Of a stretch of 64,000 nucleotides of DNA, positions 27,538-37,832 are shown in pieces. Source of the DNA: Trichomonas vaginalis G3 (Eukaryota > Parabasalia > Trichomonadida > Trichomonadidae); assembly GCF_026262505.1 (NCBI RefSeq), contig NC_067207.1, positions 27,310,082-27,374,081 on the forward strand, in the 5' to 3' direction. Within the stretch, counting starts at the first letter, position 1. The number at the start of each line of letters is the position of its first letter. The notes below the pieces were generated by a model. That model saw only the letters and a list, made by a program, of their open reading frames with translations, was not told the origin of the DNA and searched no databases. The translations under genes and the position numbers were made by a program.

Positions 27538-29049
27538 AAGATCTGATTAAATTTAATTTTTTAATACATAATATTGTGAATGAATATGAGATTCAAATCA
27601 TATTTTACATCAAATGTAAGTTCTCAATAAAATATGGAAAAAATAAGTTTTCTATCGTATGTTACATAAAAATACAGTATAAAAGTAATGGCATTTCTGA
27701 TATCTTAGGAATTGAAAGTTATATTGATAGATGCATCAATAGGTTTGAATCAATTTTATGCAAACTTCATCGATATGTTTGATCTATAATGCTAATATCT
27801 GAATATCAAGGAAAAATATTTGAAACATAATTTTATCTGTGAGTTCAACCAAATTTTGTGCCGAAATTGGTTATGTTGTATATCATTCTCATGAAATATT
27901 TTGTCCAAATTATGTAAAATGCATAATTTCATAAAACTTAAATATTTTGTGATTGTGTCTAATATCTCAGATGTAATCATTTGGAATTTTGTGGAACTTT
28001 TATTTTACGAAGACTCTATTTGCAAAACGTCATATGGGTTTTGCGGAATTTTATTGGAGCCACATTTGTATTAGAATACCAATACCTGGATTGTACAATG
28101 ATTTTTTGGTATATTTAAGTATAGTATAATGTTTCATTAGCTTGGTTGCAAATTTGAATCATTGGCATAATTAATATCTGACAGAAATAATTGCGATTAT
28201 AAATAGCCATAATAGAGTAGTTCTCAGATTTTATGTCTATAATAAATATTGGCGCTATGAAATAAAAATGACATACCCTACGTTCCCAACTTCTGGAAAA
28301 CGGTTTTTCACCCTTATGATCAGTTTCAGACACTTTGGGAATCTCCCAAACTTTGATATTTTGCATTATGATAGAGAAACGTGTCTAGTTTAACGCACAG
28401 TTGTTTTAAAGGCAAATGATGATATCACATGAAATTATCAAATTATCAAATTTTGAAGTACCAGTCCAAAGGGTTAATTAGATCCTACACAGATGTGCGA
28501 TAGTGAAACATATGTGTTCTTGATTTGAGAAGTCCTACTGATAGAGGTATGAATCTCACAGCTTTGTGTGAGTGTGTCTGACACTTGTATAGAGTGGAAT
28601 ATGCGCCGACATATATTATATAATAACATGTAGTTGATAATTATGAAAAAATAGAATTTGATGCGAATGATATTGAAAGTTGTTTTGTAATTTGATATTT
28701 TTCTTATATGTGTTAATTAGTAAATGGCTTGTTTGTTGTGATCGTACTGTGAAAAATGAAAGGTATTTTAAATTAAAAAAATGAGATTTTGAGATATCTC
28801 TAGAATTAAGAATTTATTATGTATTTGACTTTTATATAACTATGTGTAAAGGATCTCGATGTCTATATGCTTTAAATAAAATTAAATAAAATGAGATAAA
28901 AAATTAAAATGGACAAGAAGATATATGGAAATGTAATTTGTATTGTATTGGTTGTTGGCAAAATGATTTTAATACAGATCTAAGGATTTGGAATGGATTT
29001 GAAATTAAATGATTTTTATTCAAGGAATAATAAGATTTTGAACTGGTTT
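27538..29049. other. long intergenic region, no gene supported
   Basis: About 1.5 kb of AT-rich DNA. Small frames at 27,576-27,782 (plus) and 28,115-28,366 (minus) show no family, start context or composition that supports coding. No RNA gene was recognised. Confidence 0.4.
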
Positions 29050-29063
29050 TTATTTTGAGAATA

Positions 29064-29636
29064 TAAACTCCTTCCATAGGATATGTATTAGAAAGATCAA
29101 TTTTAAACTTTTTGAAAGAATTGTTTTTTTGTTGAGTGATTTTCTCTCATTTGATAATATATTTAAGTTGGCGTATCTTACGCCCTTCCAAAAATATGTA
29201 TTAGAAAGATCAATGTCAAACTTTTTGAAAGAATTGTTTTTTTGTTGAGTGATTTTCTCATATTTCATAATATATTTAAGTTGGCGTATCTTACGCCCTT
29301 CCAAAAATATGTATTAGAAAGATCAATGTCAAACTTTTTGAAAGAATTGTTTTTTTGTTGAGTGATTTTCTCTCATTTAATAATATATTTAAGTTGGCGT
29401 ATCTTACGCCCTTCCAAAAATATGTATTAGAAAGATCAATGTCAAACTTTTTGAAAGAATTGTTTTTTTGTTGAGTGATTTTCTCTCATTTAATAATATA
29501 TTTAAGTTGGCGTATCTTACGCCCTTCCAAAAATATGTATTAGAAAGATCAATGTCAAACTTTTTGAAAGAATTGTTTTTTTGTTGAGTGATTTTCTCTC
29601 ATTTGATAATATATTTAAGTTGGCGTATCTTATATA
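29064..29636 (+). repeat. tandem repeat, about five copies of 113 bp
   Basis: The phrase AGTTGGCGTATCTTA begins at 29,166, 29,279, 29,392, 29,505 and 29,618, an exact period of 113 bp. The first copy is more divergent and the last runs out into TATATAAAT. The two middle copies differ by only a few bases. It lies upstream of the cis-prenyltransferase gene. Confidence 0.92.
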
Positions 29637-29775
29637 AATAAATTGAATTTGAAGCCTTATATGCCATCCATTTCATTATATACAAGAACCACATTATATA
29701 AATATCATTAAACATGCATGTCTGACTATAAAAAAATCCTCCTCATGTCACGTTTTTCTCTCTTAAAAAAATTGC

Positions 29776-30498
29776 ATGCAGTGGTATCATAAAGCTCTAC
29801 TTAGGATTATTGATGCAGGAGAAATACCACGTCATGTAGCTATTGTCATGGATGGGAATAGAAGATATGCCAGGAAGGAGCATTTGGAATCAATTACAAT
29901 GGGCCACAAAATGGGCGCAGATAAATTAAAAGAAGTTATAGAATGGTTTTCAAAGTTAAACGGAATTGAAATGCTTTCAGTATATGCTTTCTCAATCCTT
30001 AATTTTCAGCGTGCACAACAGGAAGTTAATGGATTAATGGATTTGGCCGAGAGTACATTTAAAGAACTTGCCGATAATCCTGAATTTTTTACTAAAAATA
30101 ATTGCAAGATTAACTTTATTGGCCGGATTGAAATGTTAGAACAAAGAGTTATAGATCAAATTAACAGAGTTAATCAGTTAGGACCAAAAAATCCCAAATT
30201 CATTCTTAACATATGTGTTTGCTATACATCACATGACGAAATCGAACATTCAAGAGACGAATGTATAGAAAATCAATTCGAACCGAACTACGAAAACGTT
30301 TTCAAACACCTCCAACTTCCTATGAAAGTTGATTTACTAATCAGAACTAGTGGTGTTATGAGAATGTCAAATTATTTACTATTGCAGTGTTCCGATGCGA
30401 ATATTATAGTTACTGATAAACTTTGGCCTGAGTTATCTATTTGGGATTTATCATTCATACTGATTAAGCATCAACTTAGAAATTATCTTCCTGAATAA
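29776..30498 (+). CDS. cis-prenyltransferase (dehydrodolichyl diphosphate synthase type)
   Basis: 240 residues, the family length. Conserved regions are IPRHVAIVMDGNRRYARK (catalytic Asp in MDGNRR), GHKMGADKLKEVIEW, LSVYAFSILNF, NICVCY and LLIRTSGVMRMSNYLL...LWPEL. It makes the long-chain polyprenyl diphosphate precursor of dolichol for glycosylation, at the ER membrane. The RTSG loop reads RTSGVMRMSN rather than the common RTSGE.RLSN. A T-rich leader with CTCTTAAAAAAATTG precedes the start. Confidence 0.92.
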   Translation: MQWYHKALLRIIDAGEIPRHVAIVMDGNRRYARKEHLESITMGHKMGADKLKEVIEWFSKLNGIEMLSVYAFSILNFQRAQQEVNGLMDLAESTFKELADNPEFFTKNNCKINFIGRIEMLEQRVIDQINRVNQLGPKNPKFILNICVCYTSHDEIEHSRDECIENQFEPNYENVFKHLQLPMKVDLLIRTSGVMRMSNYLLLQCSDANIIVTDKLWPELSIWDLSFILIKHQLRNYLPE

Positions 30499-30719
30499 TT
30501 CATTTTTGTTTTTTATTTTGGAGTTATAAAGAATAATATGTTTATATCATGATCTTAAACACTCTCATGTTTACTTTACTATTGATAAAACATACGATTT
30601 CAAATAAGATTGAGCATATTCATATATTATGATTGAATTTGATCATATTTAATATCCTTATAAGATAAAATTGTAAGAATGGTAAACAAACAATTATTTA
30701 GTACAAATTAAAAGAAATC

Positions 30720-31208
30720 TTAAAATCGAGTTCTAAAACCTAACTTTTGATTATTATTACTGGAGAATTTAAATCCATCGTCATCGTTTAATTGTTGAAG
30801 TGGTGCTCGTTTATTGGAGAAAGTTCTACTTTTAGAAGGATTTTCAGGTTCATCGAAAAAGCTACCTCTTGTTGATCCGTCGTCGAATTTGCTTCTGTTG
30901 TTTGTAAATGATGGTTTTAATGTAAGTTTAGGCTCTTCATGACCTTGATTTGCAACAACTTGATCGAGAGTGCAGTATTGAACCTTCCTATTTTCAAAAA
31001 GTAGTAATGCTCTAGCATAATTTATATCGAGCATTGTGGAGAATTGTGCCTCTGATACTTGACGACTTCTTTGCCATAAATGAAACGCTCCAATGCTATG
31101 ATCTTTGCGGTAGTTTAAGCTTTCTTTATAGTATGTCTTTATAGATTCCAAAAATTCTTTTGACGGGAGAAGATCATTACTGTATTCTGGTTCTTCTTCA
31201 GTCATTTT
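30720..31208 (-). CDS. unknown protein with disordered basic tail
   Basis: About 162 residues from MTEEEPEYSNDLLPSKEF. A helical N-terminal half (IKTYYKESLNYRKDHSIGAF, FSTMLDINYARALLLFENRK) is followed by a low-complexity S/N/D/R-rich tail with short basic patches. The longer in-frame start 33 bases upstream adds AT-rich residues only and is less likely. No family recognised. Confidence 0.6.
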   Translation of the reverse strand, partial: KMTEEEPEYSNDLLPSKEFLESIKTYYKESLNYRKDHSIGAFHLWQRSRQVSEAQFSTMLDINYARALLLFENRKVQYCTLDQVVANQGHEEPKLTLKPSFTNNRSKFDDGSTRGSFFDEPENPSKSRTFSNKRAPLQQLNDDDGFKFSSNNNQKLGFRTRF

Positions 31209-31867
31209 TGAATTAATAAACGTATATATAATCAGTATCATGAATAGCCATATAAACTAAGACATCAACTCATATTGTGGCTTAGTAAACTAATATTATG
31301 ATAAACTATTAAATTTGCATGACATTTAACTTATTCAGCTGAAATCGGGCTCTAAAACTATTAAAATTGAGTATATAACTCATAATTCAATTTTTATAAC
31401 TTCCAAAAAAATTAGAGATTGATAAAAATTAGATCAAATCCCTATAAAAATCAGTATGTTTTTTAAAATTTGTAATTTTTTTGGAAAATTTACTAATTAA
31501 ATTCAACTTTTCTGAATATTTATCAATAATATTGCTAATTAAAATCTATGAAAGAAACAAAATATAGATATAAAACTATTTTCAATTAAAATTATTTAAA
31601 TATATCTCTTGCTTAAATTTTTTTTAATTTCAAAATCCCTTCTTCCATAACTACGGCAAATGTATGCGCAAAATATGAAATAAAAATCTTATGGAATCAA
31701 TTTTATTGCTTTAGGAAATATAGAGAAAGAGAGATAGATACAATCAACACTAAATCATTAGACTTCATTAAAATTTGTATCTTATATGGCTATTTCATCG
31801 CATTTGATATCTAAATATCAGGTAATTTTGTTCTTTTGCCTCTGACTCTTATCCATAAAAATAATTT
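31209..31867. other. intergenic, no gene seen
   Basis: Divergent leader region between a minus-strand and a plus-strand gene. Very AT-rich; no structure was recognised. Confidence 0.45.
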
Positions 31868-32809
31868 ATGAATGTTTTAGCGAGAGCCACTTGCATTGAA
31901 GCACTTGAAAAAGCATTTTCAACGCCTTTAGGCTCTATTTTCATTGCTAAGTTAAAGCCCTATGCTGTTGACTGCAAAGAAGTTAAAGATATTCTCGAAA
32001 TTAAATCAAAAATAATTGCAGATGAATTTTCAAGCTTTGACGAATTTATTCAATATACCAAAGACGTTACTTCGAATTTTATCCAACAATTCGGAGCCAA
32101 CGAAGAAATATCAATCGTTGCAGAGTCAATTCTTCAAGATATTTTAGAAAACATAGAGCCATATTTACAAGTAACAGATTCAAATTGGAATGAAGCGACA
32201 GAAAATTATATTAAACTCTTAAAAATTTGCATTGAAAATGTTCCCAACGATAAAGCTTCATTTTCAACTCCACCATCGATGTCTAGTGAAAGCTATTCAG
32301 GACCAGGAAATATGCAACTATTTGAACGTATCTCCGAAGTTAATTCTGATGCTTTAATTGATAAAATCCAGAGAATTAAGAATGATATGGATATAGTGTA
32401 TATATCAGACTTACTTATGAATTTCGAACCCCAAATTACACATAACGCTGGGTTTATTAACATAAATCTTTCTCAAGTTAATCAATACATGTTGAGCCTA
32501 ATTGATAACTATGTTAAAAAATGCGAATTACGACCACCTCCACCACCTCCTTCGCTTACACCAAAACCAAATTTGTCTCCTGGCTTTCCAACCAATTCTC
32601 CTGGCCTTTCTTCTCTCAAACTATTACCACAATCAATCTTACAAAGTTTTCTCATGCTTTCAAATAACAAAATACAGAGATCGAACTCAGATGTTCATGC
32701 TTTAAACAGACCTCAAACTCCTCCATCAACACCACCTAAATCACCGAATAAGACTCATGCACCAGCTCATCCGAAGACTGAAATACCGAGATCTCAAACT
32801 CCGAAATAA
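31868..32809 (+). CDS. BET-like protein: bromodomain-like plus NET-like domain
   Basis: 313 residues. Residues about 15-105 have the spacing of a bromodomain (PLGSIFIAKL, VDCKEVKDILEIKSKI, SSFDEFIQYTKDVTSNFIQQ), though the acetyl-lysine pocket is divergent. Residues about 150-222 (LFERISEVNSDALIDKIQRI, then FININLSQVNQYMLSLIDNY) match the pattern of the NET domain. The tail is P/S-rich with PPPPPPS and TPPSTPPKSP, like disordered chromatin regulators. It is probably a nuclear reader or adaptor. The main alternative is a lineage-specific protein with chance similarity. Confidence 0.5.
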   Translation: MNVLARATCIEALEKAFSTPLGSIFIAKLKPYAVDCKEVKDILEIKSKIIADEFSSFDEFIQYTKDVTSNFIQQFGANEEISIVAESILQDILENIEPYLQVTDSNWNEATENYIKLLKICIENVPNDKASFSTPPSMSSESYSGPGNMQLFERISEVNSDALIDKIQRIKNDMDIVYISDLLMNFEPQITHNAGFININLSQVNQYMLSLIDNYVKKCELRPPPPPPSLTPKPNLSPGFPTNSPGLSSLKLLPQSILQSFLMLSNNKIQRSNSDVHALNRPQTPPSTPPKSPNKTHAPAHPKTEIPRSQTPK

Positions 32810-33198
32810 TTTTAATTTTTTTTATCAACTTATATAACAATCATACGTAATTTTGTATTATTTTTCTTTCTGTAAGTAAATATCTTTGTTTATTTTTATT
32901 CAAAATTACATCTTTAATTTCATTTTTATTAAATTTTTGCCAAAAGAGAACAATTCATATGGAGTACTAACAACAATGCGATGAATTTTCAAATATGAAC
33001 ACCGGGTTCCTCCAAAATTATTCTGAAACCGATTTCGAATCTTGAATCAGTCGGTAGAGATCCTTTGTCATTAATATATGGGATACAAATGCATGAATTA
33101 TTAAAAACAGTGTATAACTGAAAACATTTCGATTGTTCATTTGGCGGAAAAATAAACACGTTTATCAATCAAAATTGAAAAGGTCTGTCTACATTAAG
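32810..33198. other. intergenic, no gene seen
   Basis: About 390 bp of AT-rich DNA ahead of the RRM gene. Nothing beyond its promoter is supported. Confidence 0.45.
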
Positions 33199-33204
33199 TC
33201 ACTA
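33199..33204 (+). promoter_or_regulatory. Initiator-like motif TCACTA
   Basis: Perfect TCA+1 Y W match, with the A five bases upstream of the ATG at 33,206. Very short 5' leaders are normal in trichomonads. Confidence 0.6.
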
Positions 33205-33205
33205 A

Positions 33206-33772
33206 ATGGGAGATCAAGTTCCACGCATCTTGGTCGGCAACATTTCCTGGCAAATTAAGGAAGAGGATCTTCGTCCTCACCTCGAACCATTCGGAAAAGT
33301 ATTGTCGATTAAAATTCCAAGGAAATCTAACGGCTATTCAAAAGGTCTAGCTATTGTAGATTATTCAACAATGGAAGAGGCAAAAGCTGCATGCGAAGGA
33401 CTTAAACAGAAAGTTCTTTTCGAGAGAGAAGTTTACCCTTCTTTAGCTTCAGAATCCGCGCCAAGACGCAGAGGTCCAAGTAGACCAAGAGATAGACGTT
33501 ACGACGATCGTGATCGCGATAGAGATCGTGAGCGCTCACGCTATGATCGCGACAGACGCCCACGCCGCCATTATAACGACTATTACAGTGATGATGAGTA
33601 CAATCGCGACCGTGAGCGCCGTGGTCGTCGTCGTTATGATTATTCTAGTGATGATGACTATGATTATCATCGTCGCTATTCAGATCGTCGTGATGTTAGG
33701 TACATGGACCGCCGTGATGATAGATACTCCCCACCAAGAGGTCGCCGCGATGATTCCCCACGCCGCAATTAA
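33206..33772 (+). CDS. RRM protein with RD/RS-rich tail (SR-like splicing factor)
   Basis: 188 residues. One RNA-recognition motif (about 6-78) has RNP2 ILVGNISW and RNP1 SKGLAIVDY. The rest is a long arginine-rich tail with RD, RY and DR dipeptides (DDRDRDRDRERSRYDRDRR) and a few RS/SP sites. This build is that of an SR-like protein in pre-mRNA splicing or mRNA export. GC-rich codons in the tail reflect the Arg content. Confidence 0.85.
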   Translation: MGDQVPRILVGNISWQIKEEDLRPHLEPFGKVLSIKIPRKSNGYSKGLAIVDYSTMEEAKAACEGLKQKVLFEREVYPSLASESAPRRRGPSRPRDRRYDDRDRDRDRERSRYDRDRRPRRHYNDYYSDDEYNRDRERRGRRRYDYSSDDDYDYHRRYSDRRDVRYMDRRDDRYSPPRGRRDDSPRRN

Positions 33773-34219
33773 TAATATATTGTCAAATATTTTTTTTTCT
33801 AATTATAAACATAAACTTTTATATCTATTAAGAAAACTTCAATAATACTACCTATATATGCATCAGAAATATATTCTGTCAAGTGAGAAAGACTATCTTT
33901 CAATTAAAAGACACATAAAGTATTGACAAATTATCAATTTCTTCTTTGATTAGTTTATTTTTCTAAAATATAGAAGACATATTCTTACCAAGTTATTGCA
34001 CCTTCAATACATCAATAGGATTACTATCATATCACAATTTTAGCAAATATTTTATTGAGATGATATCCAAAACAATCATATTCACAAATTATTTATGCAA
34101 AAAATTTGATATTGTATATTTGAGATGCTAAATATAACAATCAAACAAAGAAAATATTAATATATCAATTTTTGTCATGTAAACTCAATCGTTAATTTTT
34201 ATTTTAGGAGGCAAAAACA
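33773..34219. other. intergenic, no gene seen
   Basis: About 450 bp of AT-rich DNA. TTTTTATTTTAGGAGG just before 34,220 looks like a splice acceptor, but no upstream exon or trichomonad branch/acceptor motif is present. Confidence 0.4.
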
Positions 34220-34864
34220 ATGCTACAAGCCGAATTAAATGCCTTCATAGATAAATTAAAGAACAAACCAGAAAAACTCAAATTGAGTAACACAGATAAG
34301 AAAGTTTTACAAACAGAACTTAGTAAATTAACGAATAAAGGTGATGATTTTAGAAAATGGAAAGTTGCCAACAATTTTCAACCTCCTACAAAGAGTCTAT
34401 TCTACTTTGTACGCTCACTTGCACACGCTAAATTATGTGATAAAGTTTCAAATTTGTGCGAACGCTTTTCAGTTTTGTTAGAAGCTCAAATTCAGGAGCA
34501 ATGGGAAAAGTCCCTTAAAGACATCTTCTCGAAGACATCATTTTTCGCAAAACCATTCAAAGAAAAACTCATCACAATGAATCGTGATGTTATGCAGATT
34601 GGATTTAAACTTTTACGCGGTGAAATCGATAAAGAAACTGCATCCTTTATCATTTCTCAAGATCCAAAGTTTGAAATTCAGGATATGGTTATGTATTGTG
34701 ATGTTGATGAAAAGAATTGGATTTGCTCTCTCACAACAAAAACAAACGGAGATTTGTCTCATTACATAACTGCCACAATCAAGCAGCTCGTCGCAGAAAA
34801 GGATTATTGGCATGTCGGAAAGGGAGAGAAGACAGGTTCACAAAACAAGAAATATAAGGTGTAA
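34220..34864 (+). CDS. conserved-looking unknown host protein
   Basis: 214 residues with no membrane segment. A helical N-terminus (ELNAFIDKLKNKPEKLKLSN) is followed by an aromatic/basic middle and a C-terminal part with DMVMYCDVDEKNWICSLTTK and a basic end. The balanced composition and intact length argue for a real gene. Function not recognised. Confidence 0.65.
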   Translation: MLQAELNAFIDKLKNKPEKLKLSNTDKKVLQTELSKLTNKGDDFRKWKVANNFQPPTKSLFYFVRSLAHAKLCDKVSNLCERFSVLLEAQIQEQWEKSLKDIFSKTSFFAKPFKEKLITMNRDVMQIGFKLLRGEIDKETASFIISQDPKFEIQDMVMYCDVDEKNWICSLTTKTNGDLSHYITATIKQLVAEKDYWHVGKGEKTGSQNKKYKV

Positions 34865-35017
34865 ATAAAGTATAGAGATTATCATTGATATATAAATTTG
34901 CTTTGCAAACTTTTTTTTTCAATTCATATTTTATAGTTTTCATATTATCTTTGAAATATAAATTTTCAAATACGTAATAACAATTGCTAACATTTTTTAT
35001 ACAAACAAATATATAAA

Positions 35018-35602
35018 TTATTCTATCATAACTGAAATAACATGGTAAGCGAGAGGATAAGTAACTATTAAAAGAAGCAAGAGGCCAACCATCTCTACGC
35101 ATAAAAATGCGAGTGATATTTCTGCCGATTTAGGACATTGATTATTCCATATTGATTTTTCTGTCCTATCAAACAGCTTTGACCATTCTATGTAATCTTC
35201 TCTACTTTTTCCTTTATCTAATCCCCTATCTTTGATTCTTTGACAATTATTTCCTTGGGTCCATGCTACTGTAACTGAATGGCATAGTAGTGATGTTATA
35301 AATAGAAGCATAAAAATAAACATGAGAATTATCATTGCAAATTTGTATCTTAAAAATCTGATTAATCCAATTATCAATAATAAGCCAAGAAGAATAGCAC
35401 CAATAGCTGTATTAGTAGTAACTAATCGATATAATCTAATTGCAAGTTTGTTTTCTGAATAAGGCCAATCATGTCGAATATATTCGAACCAAACAATGGA
35501 TCTAATCCAAAAACCTAGAAACCCTATACAAACTACAACTCCAAATATTAGTGCTGTAAACATATATGCAATTCGTTCATGGACAATTCGAGCTTTATTC
35601 AT
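35018..35602 (-). CDS. four-helix membrane protein (tetraspanin-like layout)
   Basis: 194 residues. Hydrophobic segments lie at about 13-33, 64-85, 88-108 and 165-188. A soluble loop of about 55 residues between the third and fourth carries cysteines (NNCQRI, NNQCPKS) but no CCG motif. The layout is like tetraspanins and claudin-like proteins of trichomonads. It is probably a surface or vesicle membrane protein. Confidence 0.65.
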   Translation of the reverse strand: MNKARIVHERIAYMFTALIFGVVVCIGFLGFWIRSIVWFEYIRHDWPYSENKLAIRLYRLVTTNTAIGAILLGLLLIIGLIRFLRYKFAMIILMFIFMLLFITSLLCHSVTVAWTQGNNCQRIKDRGLDKGKSREDYIEWSKLFDRTEKSIWNNQCPKSAEISLAFLCVEMVGLLLLLIVTYPLAYHVISVMIE

Positions 35603-36057
35603 AAATTTGTAACGGCAGAAGTTTTTTTTTCTTGATGCTCAGAAGCGATTATGCAATAACCAATGCTATAAACATTAAATCATTCAAGAAACATACTATA
35701 GGTCTATAAATCACAGATGGAGTAAAAAATTCAATTTTCATTTTGATTCACTCAGTCAATACTTTGGAATTGTGTAATGTCATAAACTTGAGACCAATGC
35801 TATTATACACACTTCATAATGTAATATTGCCTAAAATCTCAAATTAATTTCTTCATTTAACATTATGAAATCTTGATTCTGTGATGATTATAGATAATTT
35901 CTATATGACTATAATTCAGATTTTGAATACGAGCGTTTCATTGTAAATGTTTGGCCGAAAAATCGAGAATTTTTTTTGCTTTTTGAGAAAAATTTTCTTA
36001 TTCAAATTTTCAAAGCATATTTTCCATTACTATATGCATTTTCTTGTTGTTTATATA
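35603..36057. other. intergenic, no gene seen
   Basis: AT-rich DNA between the membrane protein gene and the inverted-repeat element. Nothing supported. Confidence 0.45.
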
Positions 36058-37108
36058 AGGGTTTCGTTTTGCTAAAATTGTCACTTTTATAGCATATTTG
36101 TTTTTGGATGTTTGGCGAAACCAAAAAAAAAAAACTATGATATACAATGTGTGTGTAAAGAAAATACTTTATTTACTAGTTAAAAAATCATTTGGTATTG
36201 ATCAAGTTAATTTTTCTGGATAAGATATTATATGGATAATTGGATAGAAAATACAATTATATAATCTTGTACCTGGTTTAATTAAACTAATTGTCATCAG
36301 AAACTTGTAATTTTTATGAATTTCAGATTTTCTTTTCATTACTGCTTTTCTTAATAGGTCAAGTTCTTATTTACGTTATAAAGTATGATATTTACAAATA
36401 TCAAGTTATCATGTTTTTTGAGAAATTATGAGAAACAAACAAAAATGAAAAAGATAGGAATAGCAATGAATAGTGATGTGGGTATAGAAAATGTAAGAGA
36501 TATGAATGCAAAGCAATCAGTATTTAGGACATTGACCATAGATTTCAAAAAAAAATGCTGCATATTGAGCGAAAACTATGATTATATTATAAGGCTGTCA
36601 TTTAAAGCATAATGAAACTATTCCCTTTTCATTTTAATCGAATAAGATAGTAAAGATTTTTGAATTAGCTAGAAACTGATGAGATGTTTTCACAAATCAG
36701 ATTTTTAATCTCTATAATGCATAATTCACTCAATATCTCAATTTTGATATTGCGAGATATTTTTGCTATCGGTTTCGCAATTTTGACAGAATAGCAAGAG
36801 GGTTCTATAAGCATGATTATCAACGTAGAATCTGAATATCATATCAGAAAATGTCGCAAATCTGACATTTACCCGACCAAATAGCAAAAATAATTGAATA
36901 CTTTTCGCAAAAACTTTAAAAATCGATAAAAATATGAAATATAGATATTAAAGAGACTTTTTATATAATATTCATAAAGATTTTCCAAAAATATGATACC
37001 GCAAAATTAAAAAAGTGACGTCTTGAGTGGAGTCAAAGGTCGAAATTGCTAGCTAAATGTTTTTTAGCGAAATTGCGTATTGTACGTTTTTTCGCAAAAC
37101 GAAACCCT
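36058..37108. mobile_element. non-autonomous DNA transposon (MITE-like), 1,051 bp
   Basis: AGGGTTTCGTTTTGC at 36,058-36,072 is mirrored perfectly by GCAAAACGAAACCCT at 37,094-37,108. TA lies immediately outside both ends. The interior is AT-rich with no transposase, only a doubtful 75-codon frame at 36,385-36,612. TA flanks point to a Tc1/mariner/pogo-type mover. The inverted repeats differ from those of the nested mariner apart from a shared AGGG start. Confidence 0.65.
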
Positions 37109-37190
37109 TAGTTTATATTCGAAATCCAGTTTACAACGATAGATCATTGAAATAACCGTCATCTTTTTAAAAGAAAGTCTTTCCCAAAAA

Positions 37191-37832
37191 ATGAGCTTCA
37201 TGAAATGGATTAAAGGCGACAAAGGCACAATCAGGCCTTTGAAAGAGCTCCCTCCAGAGCACAGAAGTTACAAGCTTCAGAAATTATCTCAAGCAACTCT
37301 TGGCGCTGGCAATATGAAGGATAATGTCAAACTTCCAAAAGGTGAAAATCTTAACGATTGGTTGGCATCTCATGTTGTTGATTTCTATGATACATTAGTT
37401 TCCTTGTATTCACTTGTCAAAGATGAATGTACCGAGAAAACTTGCCCAGAAATGAAGGCAGGACCAGGCTTCACATACGCATGGCAAGATAATGACAAGT
37501 ATAAGAAATCAACTATAGTTCCAGCGCCACAATACATCGAATTTGTTTTCGATTGGGTTGCAAATCAAGTTGATAACGAACAAATATTCCCATCAGATCC
37601 AGCTGTTCCTTTCCCAAGTGATTTCAAGGCAGTTGTTTCAAAAATCTTTCAGAGGTATTTTAGAATTTACGCACACATTTTCCACCACCACCGCTCACAC
37701 ATGACAGTTGTTGGAGGTGAGCCACACCTTAACACAACATTTAAGCATTTTATGTACTTTGTTCATGAGTTTGATTTAATTCCAGAAAATCAACTTGCTC
37801 CACTCAAAGATATTATTCCGATTTTTGATTAA
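37191..37832 (+). CDS. MOB1-family kinase activator
   Basis: 213 residues, the normal MOB1 length. Family signatures are visible: NLNDWLASHVVDFYDTLVSL, the Cys pair in DECTEKTCPEMKAG, YAWQD, PAPQYIEFVFDWV, the His region IYAHIFHHHRSHM and LNTTFKHFMYFVHEFDLI. The two Cys and two His bind zinc in MOB1. It partners NDR/LATS kinases in mitotic exit and cell-shape control. The leader is GTCATCTTTTTAAAAG. Confidence 0.95.
   Translation: MSFMKWIKGDKGTIRPLKELPPEHRSYKLQKLSQATLGAGNMKDNVKLPKGENLNDWLASHVVDFYDTLVSLYSLVKDECTEKTCPEMKAGPGFTYAWQDNDKYKKSTIVPAPQYIEFVFDWVANQVDNEQIFPSDPAVPFPSDFKAVVSKIFQRYFRIYAHIFHHHRSHMTVVGGEPHLNTTFKHFMYFVHEFDLIPENQLAPLKDIIPIFD

Noticed and set aside
28115-28366. 83-codon minus-strand frame
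   Set aside because: No homology or Initiator context recognised; not supported as a gene.
33510-33845. plus-strand frame rich in Ala, Ile, Val and Met
   Set aside because: Shifted reading of the RRM protein's arginine-rich tail.
34190-34220. spliced first exon suggested by TTTTTATTTTAG before the ATG
   Set aside because: No trichomonad branch/acceptor motif (ACTAACACACAG) or matching donor was found; the single frame is complete by itself.
36385-36612. 75-codon frame inside the inverted-repeat element
   Set aside because: AT-rich, no family, no start context; treated as chance.
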